From Rikenellaceae bacterium (GTDB lineage: Bacteria > Bacteroidota > Bacteroidia > Bacteroidales > UBA932), in the NCBI GenBank assembly GCA_900769145.1, contig CAAGFN010000102.1, positions 1 through 25,426 of the forward strand: a stretch of DNA of 25,426 nucleotides, in the 5' to 3' direction. The notes under the pieces were generated by a model that made no database searches, was not told the origin of the DNA, and saw nothing but the letters and a program-made list of their open reading frames with translations. Numbering within the stretch: position 1 is the stretch's first letter; each line of letters starts with the position of its first letter. This document shows, piece after piece, positions 1 to 8,364 of the stretch. The position numbers and the translations under genes are program-made.

Positions 1-1304
1 CGTCCGGAAGCATCCTCCTTGTGAATGTCAAGGCTGGCATAATTGGCCTTTGCTATGGCCAGGGACTTTTCCTTCGGCATTTCGAGCCCGTACAGGCAGG
101 CTGTGCACAGTCCGGCCATCAACTGGTAAATGTCAGCCGAACTGTCAGGAGAACGCATCTCTACAGTCTGTTTGCCGGTAGTGTCTGTGACAACCCTGTT
201 CTTGCAGGCAGCCTCCGCAGGGTTCGCATTACCGCACATATCGATGCCTGAAATCCAGCCGAGAGGTACACGCACGAGGGTTGACCTGTTGCAGTCTCCC
301 CAACAGATATTCGTAGGGGCCTCCTGATGAGGGACGAGTCGGAAATATGAGGTCGGGTTCTTGTTTCCGAATGCAGTTATTGCCGGCGCCAGTTCCAGCA
401 TTCCTGCAATTGCCCGCCTGGCAATTTCAGAGAGTTTGCCGTCTGCAACCATCTGATTGTGACCGTCTTTCATTATCCTGATGTGGATATGCATTCCCGA
501 ACCGGCCTCCCCGACGATGATTTTCGGCGCGAAAGAAACATCCAGGCCGTTCCTGAAAGCAAGATTGCGGATGACCCATTTTGCAAGGAGAATCTGGTCC
601 GCCGCACTCTCCACCGGGCAAGGCAGGAACTCGATTTCGTTCTGTTCGAATGTCTTGCCGTCGCGGGTGAAGCTTCCAACCTCGCTATGTCCGTATTTCA
701 TCACGCCTCCGGCCTTTGCTATGAAGTCCATGCACTCTGCCCTGAAACCGCCAAGCTTGGCGAACGGGCCGGATTCGTGGTAACCCTTCTGGTCAGTACC
801 GGGGAATAGTTTCTCCTCGTCCGCAATGACATAGTACTCCAGCTCGCCCATGGCCTCGAATGTCATTCCGGTCCTCGACTTGAACACCTCGGCAGCCTTG
901 AGAACGCTCCTGTGGGGGTCACATTCGAACGGATGTCCGTCCTTGTCGTAGAAACTGCAGAGCAATGATACTGTAGGTATTTCGCAGAACGGGTCCAGGA
1001 AGGCGGTACGGTATCTCGGAATCACGTAGAGATCGCTGCTCCCGGGCTCCACGAATGACGGGAAAAGGCTTGAACCGTCCACCCTTTCCCCCTGGGTAAG
1101 GATTGTCTCAAGATAATCCCGGCTGTTGATGTAAAAATTCAATGTCTTTACCCTCCCATCCTGTGCAGGATAGAGGAAATTAATCATTTTTACACCCCTG
1201 GAAATGATAAAGTCAATTATATCGGCCTTCGTGAAGGCCTCGGGCGCCTTGCCGGCATAGCTTGCAATGGCATTTGGCGATAGTTCCAATTTATTAGTGT
1301 TCAT
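1..1304 (-). CDS. glnA: Glutamine synthetase (GSI-like), C-terminus cut by window edge
   Basis: Catalyses ATP-dependent formation of glutamine from glutamate and ammonia in the cytoplasm. Reading the minus strand from the ATG at 1304 gives 434 uninterrupted codons that run off the left edge. Family landmarks are in order: the DGSS signature (residues 76-79), metal-ligand glutamates in GELEYY (E154, E156) and NEIEF (E223, E225), the ATP-binding GSGMHIHI stretch (268-275, H272), NPTSYFRL (316-323), NRS (339-341) and VEMRSPD (381-387, with E382 and R384). The size fits the roughly 450-500 residue enzyme rather than the 700-residue GSIII type. The missing part is the last several dozen residues, so an adenylylation tyrosine cannot be assessed. 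It is divergent from the addB-like gene and has its own promoter. The family assignment is secure; the subtype is an inference. Confidence 0.95.
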   Translation of the reverse strand, partial: MNTNKLELSPNAIASYAGKAPEAFTKADIIDFIISRGVKMINFLYPAQDGRVKTLNFYINSRDYLETILTQGERVDGSSLFPSFVEPGSSDLYVIPRYRTAFLDPFCEIPTVSLLCSFYDKDGHPFECDPHRSVLKAAEVFKSRTGMTFEAMGELEYYVIADEEKLFPGTDQKGYHESGPFAKLGGFRAECMDFIAKAGGVMKYGHSEVGSFTRDGKTFEQNEIEFLPCPVESAADQILLAKWVIRNLAFRNGLDVSFAPKIIVGEAGSGMHIHIRIMKDGHNQMVADGKLSEIARRAIAGMLELAPAITAFGNKNPTSYFRLVPHQEAPTNICWGDCNRSTLVRVPLGWISGIDMCGNANPAEAACKNRVVTDTTGKQTVEMRSPDSSADIYQLMAGLCTACLYGLEMPKEKSLAIAKANYASLDIHKEDASG

Positions 1305-1350
1305 ATATAGTGTTATTAAAAATTATTAGCAAATATTAAAATATGCTTTA

Positions 1351-1381
1351 CAAATATAAGTTCTTTATTTTCTATTTCAAA
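1351..1381 (-). promoter_or_regulatory. Bacteroidetes-type promoter for glutamine synthetase
   Basis: On the minus strand, TTTG (plus-strand CAAA at 1378-1381) is followed after 19 bases by TATATTTG (plus-strand CAAATATA at 1351-1358). This is a full match to the Bacteroidetes -33 TTTG / -7 TAnnTTTG pattern. Predicted initiation near 1344 leaves a leader of about 40 bases before the ATG. The surrounding DNA is AT-rich, unlike the flanking genes. Confidence 0.75.
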
Positions 1382-1444
1382 GTTAGTTCCAGGCCGGGAA
1401 TAATAATTTTTTGAAAACTGCCTGATTTTGGCTGCAAGATTTCC

Positions 1445-1452
1445 TAACTTTG
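1445..1452 (+). promoter_or_regulatory. Putative -7 element for the addB-addA pair
   Basis: TAACTTTG matches the Bacteroidetes -7 consensus TAnnTTTG and lies 32 bases before the ATG at 1485. The nearest clear TTTG upstream (1427-1430) is only 14 bases away, shorter than the usual 19-21, so the -33 element is uncertain. Confidence 0.45.
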
Positions 1453-1484
1453 GGAGTATATAGTATTGAACAAATAATGAGATT

Positions 1485-4454
1485 ATGATACCATTCTTGA
1501 GACAAGTAGCCGACCATTACCTCCAGGCAGGGGAGGATCTTTCAGGGAAATGCTTCATTTTCCCGAACAGGAGGTCAATGGTGTTCTTCAGGAAATACCT
1601 CGCCGATGCCATCAGGGAGGATGCCGCATCAAGCCCTGTTATTGCCCCGGAAATGCTGACAATGAACGAGTTCTTCTTCAAGGTAAGCGGTGCGGAGCCT
1701 GCAGGAAGGGTGGCCCTGCTCCTGGAACTGTATGAATGTTACAGGAAGCTCAACAAGAACGCCGAGCCCCTGGATGATTTCATTTTCTGGGGAGATGTCA
1801 TCCTTGCCGACTTCGACGACGTGGACAAGTACCTCGCCGACCCGGTGAGACTTTATGCCAATGTCGCCGACTTCAGGCAGCTTCAGGATACATTCACTTA
1901 TCTTACTGATACCCAGCGTGCTGCGATTGAACAGTTTATCAGCCATTTCAGGGACGGCAACAGCCTGAAAGTCAATCCTGACTCAGACAACCCGAAGGTC
2001 AAGGAAAAATTCCTCGGTATCTGGAATATAATGGCCCCATTGTACAAGGCTTTCAACAAGTCATTGTCTGACAAGAAGCTGGCATACGAGGGGATGGCCT
2101 ACCGGAGATTTGCATCGAGGCTTGCGGAGGAGTCAGCGGCCGACATTCTCCCTGCGGCTTTCCCGGATATGGAAAAATATATCTTCGTGGGCCTGAACGC
2201 TCTGAATGAATGCGAAAAGACGGTTCTCCGGAAAATGAAGAATGCCGGGCTTGCGGAGTTCTGCTGGGACTGGTCCTCGTCAATGATAAAGGACCCGCTC
2301 AACAAGGCATCAATGTTCATGTCGCAGAATGTCAAGGACTTTCCCCAGGCATTCGAACCGGATGGAGGGGATTGCGGACCGGGTCCGCACATTGAGATCG
2401 TGAGCGTCCCTTCTTCAGTCGGCCAGGCCAAGTACCTTCCGGACATACTGCGCTCCGTGGCTGGTTCCGCAGCCGGAGGAGACATCTCGAAGGTCGGAAG
2501 ACTCGACCACAATGGGGCTGACACTGCCATTGTTATTCCGGACGAAACCCTGCTTGCCCCGATTCTCAACAGCATTGACCCGGCTATCACATCCATCAAT
2601 GTCACAATGGGTTATCCTATGTCCGGCAGTGCCATCTACAGCCTTTTGTCCGACATCTCGACAATGCAGATGCACCTGAGGAAGCGTCCGGACGGAGGCT
2701 GGTCATTCTACCACAAGCAGGTATGGTCAGTTCTCTCTTCCTCAATAGTGAAACACTTGCTGGACGAGGAAGGACGCAAACTGTCGGAAAAAATCAAGAC
2801 GGACGCCAAATACTACATTCCGCAGGAGGACCTTTCCAGTAACTGGCTGTTCGACCTCATTTTCAGGCCGGTGGTAGTCGAACCGAAAACGGCCTCTGCT
2901 GCGAGGGTGAAGGAGTTCCAGGACTACCAGCTTGGGATTCTTGCGGAAATAGGACGCCATATATCCGGAGAGAAAGACCTGGCCCTCGAGACACATTTCG
3001 CCAAGGAATTCTATCAGGCTGTGAACAGGCTCAGGGCAATGGAACTGGAGATTCTTCCGGCTACTTATATCCATCTGCTCCAGCAGCTTGTGGGACCTGT
3101 GTCCGTGCCGTTCAAGGGAGAACCTCTCCGCGGACTCCAGATAATGGGGCCGCTTGAGACCAGGGCCCTGGACTTCTCCAACCTGGTGCTCCTCTCCTGC
3201 AATGAGGGAGTGTTCCCGAGCCGCAATGTCAGCTCGTCCTTCATTCCTCCGGAGTTGAGGAAAGGCTTCGGCCTGCCTACATACGAGAACCAGGATGCTG
3301 TATGGTCATATTACTTCTTCAGGATGATACAGAGGGCCTCGAATGTCTGGCTTTTGTATGATTCCAGGACGGAGGGCTTGAATACCGGCGAGGAGAGCCG
3401 CTACATCAAGCAGCTCGAATATCAGTTCGGGTATAAGAATATGACAAGGAAGGTGGTGAAGAAGGATATACGCATCCCAGCGCCTGAACCGGATATACCG
3501 AAGACGGAGGAGGACCTTGAGAGGATAAGGACAATGCATTATTCCGCCTCTTCCCTCCAGACCTGGCTTGCCTGTCAGGCGAAGTTCTATTATTCGGCTG
3601 TGAAGAAGCTCTCTCCGGAGTCGGAAGTCGCCGAGTCGCTTGACAGCGGAATGGTGGGAGATGTCCTGCACAATACAATGCTGGCCCTCTACACCGGCGG
3701 CGAGGCCCTGGACCCTGGTTTCGAGATGACAAGGGAGAACGTGCAGAAGAATGTCAAGAATCCTCTCCGGGAAATCACGTCCGACTACATTGACAGCCTG
3801 CTGAAGAATGAGAAGCTGGTGAGAGCCAGAATCCGCTCCCTGATTTGCTCCTCTTTGAAGTGCACGGAAGTTACCGGAAGGAATCTCGTGCTGGAGGATG
3901 TCCTGCTGAACTATGTCAGGCAGGTGCTCAATGCCGACAAAAAGCTCATTGAAAAATCGCACAGGAATATCAGGATTCTCGGCCTGGAGATGCTGGAGAC
4001 CTGGGAACTGGACGGAAGAAAGTTCATCGGCTTCATTGACAGGCTGGACAGTATTGAACCCGGAGTGGTCAGGGTCGTGGATTACAAGACCGGAAAGACA
4101 AGCGAGGAGGAGGTATATATCGATGACGCGAACGCCGCATCCGTTACCGAGGCCCTCTTCGGGGAAGACAACAGCAAGAGGCCGAAGATTGCCCTCCAAC
4201 TTTTCCTTTACGACAGGTTCGTGGAGAAGATGAAACTGGAGTACAATGAGCTGGAGAATGTCATCTATCCGGTTCCGAAACTCTTTACCGGGGACATTTA
4301 CGCCTCAAGGACTTCGAAAGAATTCGAACGGCTGGTGACAGGGAGGCTCCGGGACATCCTTGCCGAGATTTCCGACAAGGACAAGGGTTTCAGGAGGACA
4401 GGCGATGAAAAGACCTGCGGATACTGTGATTTCAGGAAATTATGCGGAAAATAG
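1485..4454 (+). CDS. addB: AddB-like PD-(D/E)XK nuclease subunit
   Basis: A 989-residue protein, probably the B subunit of a helicase-nuclease that resects double-strand breaks for recombination. The N-terminus (KCFIFPNRRS, about residues 22-31) sits where a helicase-like fold would carry a Walker A loop, but no GxxxxGK(S/T) is present, so this subunit probably has no ATPase activity. The C-terminal nuclease is clear: GFIDRLD (849-855) followed by DYKTGK (866-871), the acidic and lysine residues of the RecB-type active site. C697 in LACQAKFYY together with C978, C981 and C987 in CGYCDFRKLC forms the four-cysteine iron-sulfur staple known from AddB nucleases. The helicase partner begins 15 bases downstream. 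Function is inferred from architecture and pairing; many databases call such proteins only PD-(D/E)XK nuclease family. Confidence 0.85.
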   Translation: MIPFLRQVADHYLQAGEDLSGKCFIFPNRRSMVFFRKYLADAIREDAASSPVIAPEMLTMNEFFFKVSGAEPAGRVALLLELYECYRKLNKNAEPLDDFIFWGDVILADFDDVDKYLADPVRLYANVADFRQLQDTFTYLTDTQRAAIEQFISHFRDGNSLKVNPDSDNPKVKEKFLGIWNIMAPLYKAFNKSLSDKKLAYEGMAYRRFASRLAEESAADILPAAFPDMEKYIFVGLNALNECEKTVLRKMKNAGLAEFCWDWSSSMIKDPLNKASMFMSQNVKDFPQAFEPDGGDCGPGPHIEIVSVPSSVGQAKYLPDILRSVAGSAAGGDISKVGRLDHNGADTAIVIPDETLLAPILNSIDPAITSINVTMGYPMSGSAIYSLLSDISTMQMHLRKRPDGGWSFYHKQVWSVLSSSIVKHLLDEEGRKLSEKIKTDAKYYIPQEDLSSNWLFDLIFRPVVVEPKTASAARVKEFQDYQLGILAEIGRHISGEKDLALETHFAKEFYQAVNRLRAMELEILPATYIHLLQQLVGPVSVPFKGEPLRGLQIMGPLETRALDFSNLVLLSCNEGVFPSRNVSSSFIPPELRKGFGLPTYENQDAVWSYYFFRMIQRASNVWLLYDSRTEGLNTGEESRYIKQLEYQFGYKNMTRKVVKKDIRIPAPEPDIPKTEEDLERIRTMHYSASSLQTWLACQAKFYYSAVKKLSPESEVAESLDSGMVGDVLHNTMLALYTGGEALDPGFEMTRENVQKNVKNPLREITSDYIDSLLKNEKLVRARIRSLICSSLKCTEVTGRNLVLEDVLLNYVRQVLNADKKLIEKSHRNIRILGLEMLETWELDGRKFIGFIDRLDSIEPGVVRVVDYKTGKTSEEEVYIDDANAASVTEALFGEDNSKRPKIALQLFLYDRFVEKMKLEYNELENVIYPVPKLFTGDIYASRTSKEFERLVTGRLRDILAEISDKDKGFRRTGDEKTCGYCDFRKLCGK

Positions 4455-4469
4455 TGGAGGAATGACATT

Positions 4470-7400
4470 ATGTTGAAGATACTCAAGGCCTCAGCCGGCT
4501 CAGGCAAGACATTTACACTCGCCGGCGAATACATAAGACTGCTTTTTGCCGGGGAGACCGGCGGCTGTGATGCCAGGGCCGGTGCAGCAGGCTGTGACCC
4601 TTACGCATACAGGCACATCCTTGCCGTGACCTTCACCAACAAGGCCACCGACGAGATGAAGAGCCGTATCCTCAAGGAGCTCCACATACTGGCCACATCG
4701 CCGGAGAAGTCATCCTACATAGCGGAGATTATGGCAATGAGAAAGGATCTCAGCCCTGCGGACATTTCCAGGATGGCCCGCCGTTTCCTCTGCAACATTC
4801 TCAACGACTACGGCGCATTCTCGGTCAGCACCATTGACAGCTTCTTCCAGAGGACGCTGAAGGCATTCTCCAGGGAAATCGGCCAGTTCTCCTCATATCA
4901 GGTCGAACTTGACAAGGCATCCCTTGTGAAAGAGAGCGTGGACAGGATTCTCGATGCCCTGACCGAGAAGGACAAGAACCTGCTCAAGTGGCTGTCGGAC
5001 AGCGTGATGGAACAGCTCAACGCAGATGGCAGATTCTCTATTGAAGACCAGTTGTATGAGATGGCGAACGCCCTTCATGATGAGGGACACCGCACTCTTG
5101 CCGAAAGCCTGGACCTGGAAGACCGGAAGATTTATTCCAGGGAGAATCTGGGCAAGCTCAGGGAAGGCTGCCGCAAGGTCATTGACGGGTTTGCCGGAAA
5201 GGTCTCCGCTGCTGCGGCCTCGGTGCTGGATGCATTGGACAAAGCTAAAGTGCAGCCTGAGGAGTTCAACCGCAAATTCCTCGCAAAGATCCGGGACTAC
5301 AAGGACCTGTCCGGAAAAACTGTAATCGGAGCTCCGACCGAGACCTTCCTGAGGAACTCTGCCGATCCGGAAAAGTGGTTTGCAAAGAGCAAAGCCTGCC
5401 TCAGGGCATCTGTAGAGGGGGTTCTGGAAGATCCGCTCGGCCGTTTCTGTGACTTGTTCAGCAATGAGTACAAGACATACAAGACGGCTCTCACATTGCT
5501 CGGCCAGATTTATTCCCTCGGCCTCGCAGGCGAACTGGAGGACTCCTTCAATGAACTTGTAAAGGAGAAGAACGTGTTGAGCATCGATGATTCCAACACG
5601 ATATTGCGCGGTATCATTGACGGAAGCGACGCCCCGTTCATCTACGAAAAATTAGGTGTGAGGTATGATCATTTCCTGCTGGACGAGTTCCAGGACACTT
5701 CCGGCATCCAGTGGGAGAATTTCCGCCCGCTGCTTTCCGAGAGCCTTGCCGGAGGGAATGCGAACCTCATAGTGGGAGACGTGAAGCAGAGTATATACCG
5801 CTGGCGCAATTCCGACTGGAACCTCCTGAATTCCAAATTGTATGAGGAATTTCCTGGAGAGTATGAGAAGGATGTCCTCGGCGCAAACTGGAGGAGTGTG
5901 GACAATATCGTGGATTTCAACAACGGCTTCTACGACTATGCCGCCAGGGCCCTGGACTCGGTATCAGGAAATAATGGAATATCGGATATCTATTCCGATG
6001 TAAGGCAGGAAAAGAGGTCCAGGGATGCCTCCAAGGGCAATGTGGACGTGATGTTCTGCAAGGACCAGGACCAGATAAAGGCTGTGGTTGCGGAAGTCCG
6101 CCGCCTGGTCGATGGTGGAGCCGCCTACTCTGACATAGGCATTCTGGTAAGGACCAATGCTGCCGGCGCATCCATTGCATCATCCCTGCTTTCCTCTAAT
6201 ATTCCGGTGATATCGGATGACTCTCTCTGCCTCAAGGCCTCGCCGACGGTGCGCAGGATAGTGTCCCTGCTTTCATATGCGGACAATCCGGATGACAGCC
6301 TCAATGCCTTCCTTGCTTCCTCCCTCAATATTGACCCGCCTGAGCAATGCCATTCCGTAGTGGATATGTGCGAGCACTTCATCAGGGGCCTCAAAGTGGC
6401 AATGAATGATGACCTGTCCGGAGAGGCCGCTTATATCCAGGCATTTATGGACATTGTCAGGGAATGGACTTCCTCCAATGGAAATTCCATCCGTGGCTTC
6501 CTTTCCTATTGGGAGCAGGCGGACCCGAAAATCAGTTCCCCGGACAGTGCCAATTCGGTTAGGGTGATGACTGTCCACAAGTCGAAGGGCCTGGATTTCA
6601 ATTACGTAATCTTCCCGTTCTCGGAGGGTTGCAATCTTTTCAAGGCTACCCGTAAATGGTGCCGTCCTAGAGTTGAGGGAACCGAGCTGGAGTCTTGTGC
6701 GGACGGAATCTACAGAGTGAATCTCTCCTCGAAAATGAATGACACCCTCTTCTCCGACTCGTTCAGGGAGGAAAGTTTCATGCAGATGGTGGATTCTCTC
6801 AATACCTATTACGTGGCCACCACGAGGGAGCGGAAGGGAATGACAATTATTTCCAAGATGCCTGCGGACAGTTTCCTCAAATCCATTTCCGACGATGCCG
6901 GAGACTATCCGTCGTCCGTCTCTGATATGTCGCAGCTTCTATATGCCTATGTGAGAAAGCCTTCCACCAATCCCGGTTTCAGGGAGATAGAAGGAGATTG
7001 GGAACTCAGGCTCAGGCTTGGGGAAGAGTATCCATTCTCTTCCACAGTGCCCGTGGACACCGGGGATAATTCCGGCTATCTTTCCTGGCCCCTGGATGGC
7101 AGGCTGGAGTTCAGCAGCGAGGCCGGGGATTTCTTCACCGGTGATGATGTACCGGGCGGCTCGAAACGTCTCAAGGGCATTGTGCTTCACGATATCCTGT
7201 CCCGGGTGAGGGTGCCTTCCGACCTGGAGGCTGCCGTGCGTGAGAGTTTCAATGATGGCTCAGTATCCGGGGAGGATGTGCCGGAAATAATCAGCCTGCT
7301 GTCTTCACGCATTGATTCCGTGGCTGATAGAAGATGGTTTGCAGACGACCTTGAGGCTGAACGCAATGAGGTCACCGTCATTGACAGTGACGGGGAAATC

Positions 7401-7589
7401 TACCGCCCCGACAGGGTGGTGATTGACAATGGAAGAGTACAAATCATTGACTATAAGTTCGGCCGCCCGTCTGCGGAATATGAGGACCAGGTTCGCAATT
7501 ATGCCCGCCTTTACAGGGAAATGGGATTTTCCGATGTAAAATCATCCCTCTGGTATGTCCGTCAGAACAGAATTGTCGATGTGGAATGA
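4470..7589 (+). CDS. addA: AddA-like UvrD/Rep-family helicase-nuclease
   Basis: A 1039-residue superfamily 1A helicase with a C-terminal nuclease, the motor partner of the preceding subunit. Helicase motifs appear in order: Walker A ASAGSGKT (residues 7-14), FTNKATDEMK (motif Ia), LLDEFQDT (Walker B, D405-E406), GDVKQSIYRWR (from 436), NWRS (473-476), MTVHKSKG (700-707) and YVATTRER (motif VI). The C-terminus carries RPDRVVIDNGRVQIIDYKFGRP with D994 and K996, then a QVRNYARLY motif, as in RecB-type nucleases. It is somewhat shorter than Firmicutes AddA (about 1200 residues). A purine-rich GGAGGA lies just before the ATG, and the 15-base gap from the preceding gene implies co-transcription. 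The helicase call is certain; the AddA name rests on the pairing with a nuclease-only subunit. Confidence 0.9.
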   Translation: MLKILKASAGSGKTFTLAGEYIRLLFAGETGGCDARAGAAGCDPYAYRHILAVTFTNKATDEMKSRILKELHILATSPEKSSYIAEIMAMRKDLSPADISRMARRFLCNILNDYGAFSVSTIDSFFQRTLKAFSREIGQFSSYQVELDKASLVKESVDRILDALTEKDKNLLKWLSDSVMEQLNADGRFSIEDQLYEMANALHDEGHRTLAESLDLEDRKIYSRENLGKLREGCRKVIDGFAGKVSAAAASVLDALDKAKVQPEEFNRKFLAKIRDYKDLSGKTVIGAPTETFLRNSADPEKWFAKSKACLRASVEGVLEDPLGRFCDLFSNEYKTYKTALTLLGQIYSLGLAGELEDSFNELVKEKNVLSIDDSNTILRGIIDGSDAPFIYEKLGVRYDHFLLDEFQDTSGIQWENFRPLLSESLAGGNANLIVGDVKQSIYRWRNSDWNLLNSKLYEEFPGEYEKDVLGANWRSVDNIVDFNNGFYDYAARALDSVSGNNGISDIYSDVRQEKRSRDASKGNVDVMFCKDQDQIKAVVAEVRRLVDGGAAYSDIGILVRTNAAGASIASSLLSSNIPVISDDSLCLKASPTVRRIVSLLSYADNPDDSLNAFLASSLNIDPPEQCHSVVDMCEHFIRGLKVAMNDDLSGEAAYIQAFMDIVREWTSSNGNSIRGFLSYWEQADPKISSPDSANSVRVMTVHKSKGLDFNYVIFPFSEGCNLFKATRKWCRPRVEGTELESCADGIYRVNLSSKMNDTLFSDSFREESFMQMVDSLNTYYVATTRERKGMTIISKMPADSFLKSISDDAGDYPSSVSDMSQLLYAYVRKPSTNPGFREIEGDWELRLRLGEEYPFSSTVPVDTGDNSGYLSWPLDGRLEFSSEAGDFFTGDDVPGGSKRLKGIVLHDILSRVRVPSDLEAAVRESFNDGSVSGEDVPEIISLLSSRIDSVADRRWFADDLEAERNEVTVIDSDGEIYRPDRVVIDNGRVQIIDYKFGRPSAEYEDQVRNYARLYREMGFSDVKSSLWYVRQNRIVDVE

Positions 7590-7603
7590 ATTCATTATAT
7601 TTG
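7573..7603 (+). promoter_or_regulatory. Promoter for the DUF4290 gene, overlapping the end of addA
   Basis: TTG (7573-7575) is followed after 20 bases by a full TATATTTG -7 element (7596-7603). The upstream part lies inside the last codons of the helicase gene. Predicted initiation near 7610 gives a leader of about 40 bases to the ATG at 7652. Confidence 0.6.
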
Positions 7604-7651
7604 CAGACTGCGAATTGTTTCGCAAAGCGGAACTTGAAAATATAATTGTTC

Positions 7652-8335
7652 ATGGAAGAGAATTACAACGATGAAAATCCGATAATACTGGATTACAATA
7701 CTGAGCGGGAGAAACTTGCGATGCCTGAATATGGCAGGAACGTACTCAAGATGGTGGAGGACGTGAAGAAGATTGAGGACAGGCAGAAACGCACTGAACA
7801 GGCCAAGGCCGTGGTCAGGGTGATGGAGATTCTAAATCCTCAGGTACATTCTGCCGACAACTGGGAGCAGAAACTTTGGGACCATCTCTACATAATGGCC
7901 GGCTATGACCTGGATGTGGATTCGCCATATCCGAAGCCTTCCCCTGAGCAGAGGAAGAGCAGGCCGGAGATAATCCCTCTCAAGAAAAAGCCGATCAAGG
8001 CCACTCACTACGGCAGGAACATCGAGAGCATCATTGAACTCATCGCATCTGAGGAAGACGGCGAAATGAAGACTGCGATGATACGCTCGCTGGCTATGTA
8101 CATGAGGCAGCAATACCTCATCTGGAACAAGGACAGTGTCGCCGACTCCACCATTTTCAGCGACATTGAGAAACTGTCGGATTACCGTATCCGGGTTCCG
8201 GAGGGACTGACCCTCTCCAGAATCTCATCTGATTCCAATTTCTCCCGTCCGGGCATGACCATAGATTTCGCTACCGTAAGGAAGTCGGGAGGTCAGCAGA
8301 AGAGGATGTACGGAAGAAAAGGCAACAAGAGGTAA
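7652..8335 (+). CDS. DUF4290 family protein
   Basis: A 227-residue soluble protein without signal peptide or membrane segments. The N-terminal stretch LDYNTEREKLAMPEYGRNVLKM and the following KLWDHLYIMAGYDLDVDSPYP resemble the Bacteroidetes-specific DUF4290 family, whose function is unknown. The C-terminus is basic (ending RKGNKR), which might suggest nucleic-acid binding, but that is only a guess. An in-frame TTG lies two codons upstream at 7646; the ATG at 7652 is preferred because it is the first ATG and sits well relative to the promoter. The gene lies 29 bases before ftsK and may be transcribed with it. Confidence 0.75.
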   Translation: MEENYNDENPIILDYNTEREKLAMPEYGRNVLKMVEDVKKIEDRQKRTEQAKAVVRVMEILNPQVHSADNWEQKLWDHLYIMAGYDLDVDSPYPKPSPEQRKSRPEIIPLKKKPIKATHYGRNIESIIELIASEEDGEMKTAMIRSLAMYMRQQYLIWNKDSVADSTIFSDIEKLSDYRIRVPEGLTLSRISSDSNFSRPGMTIDFATVRKSGGQQKRMYGRKGNKR

Positions 8336-8364
8336 ATAACCACAATCAAATTCGAGATTCCCAA

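Noticed and set aside
2099..2605. A 168-codon minus-strand frame
   Set aside because: Antisense to the AddB-like gene with no family similarity or upstream signals.
3306..4199. A 297-codon open frame on the minus strand
   Set aside because: It lies fully antisense to the nuclease domain of the AddB-like gene, has no recognisable domain and no promoter. The high GC of this region favours long antisense frames.
7646..7651. TTG start of the DUF4290 gene
   Set aside because: It adds only two residues; the ATG at 7652 is the simpler choice.
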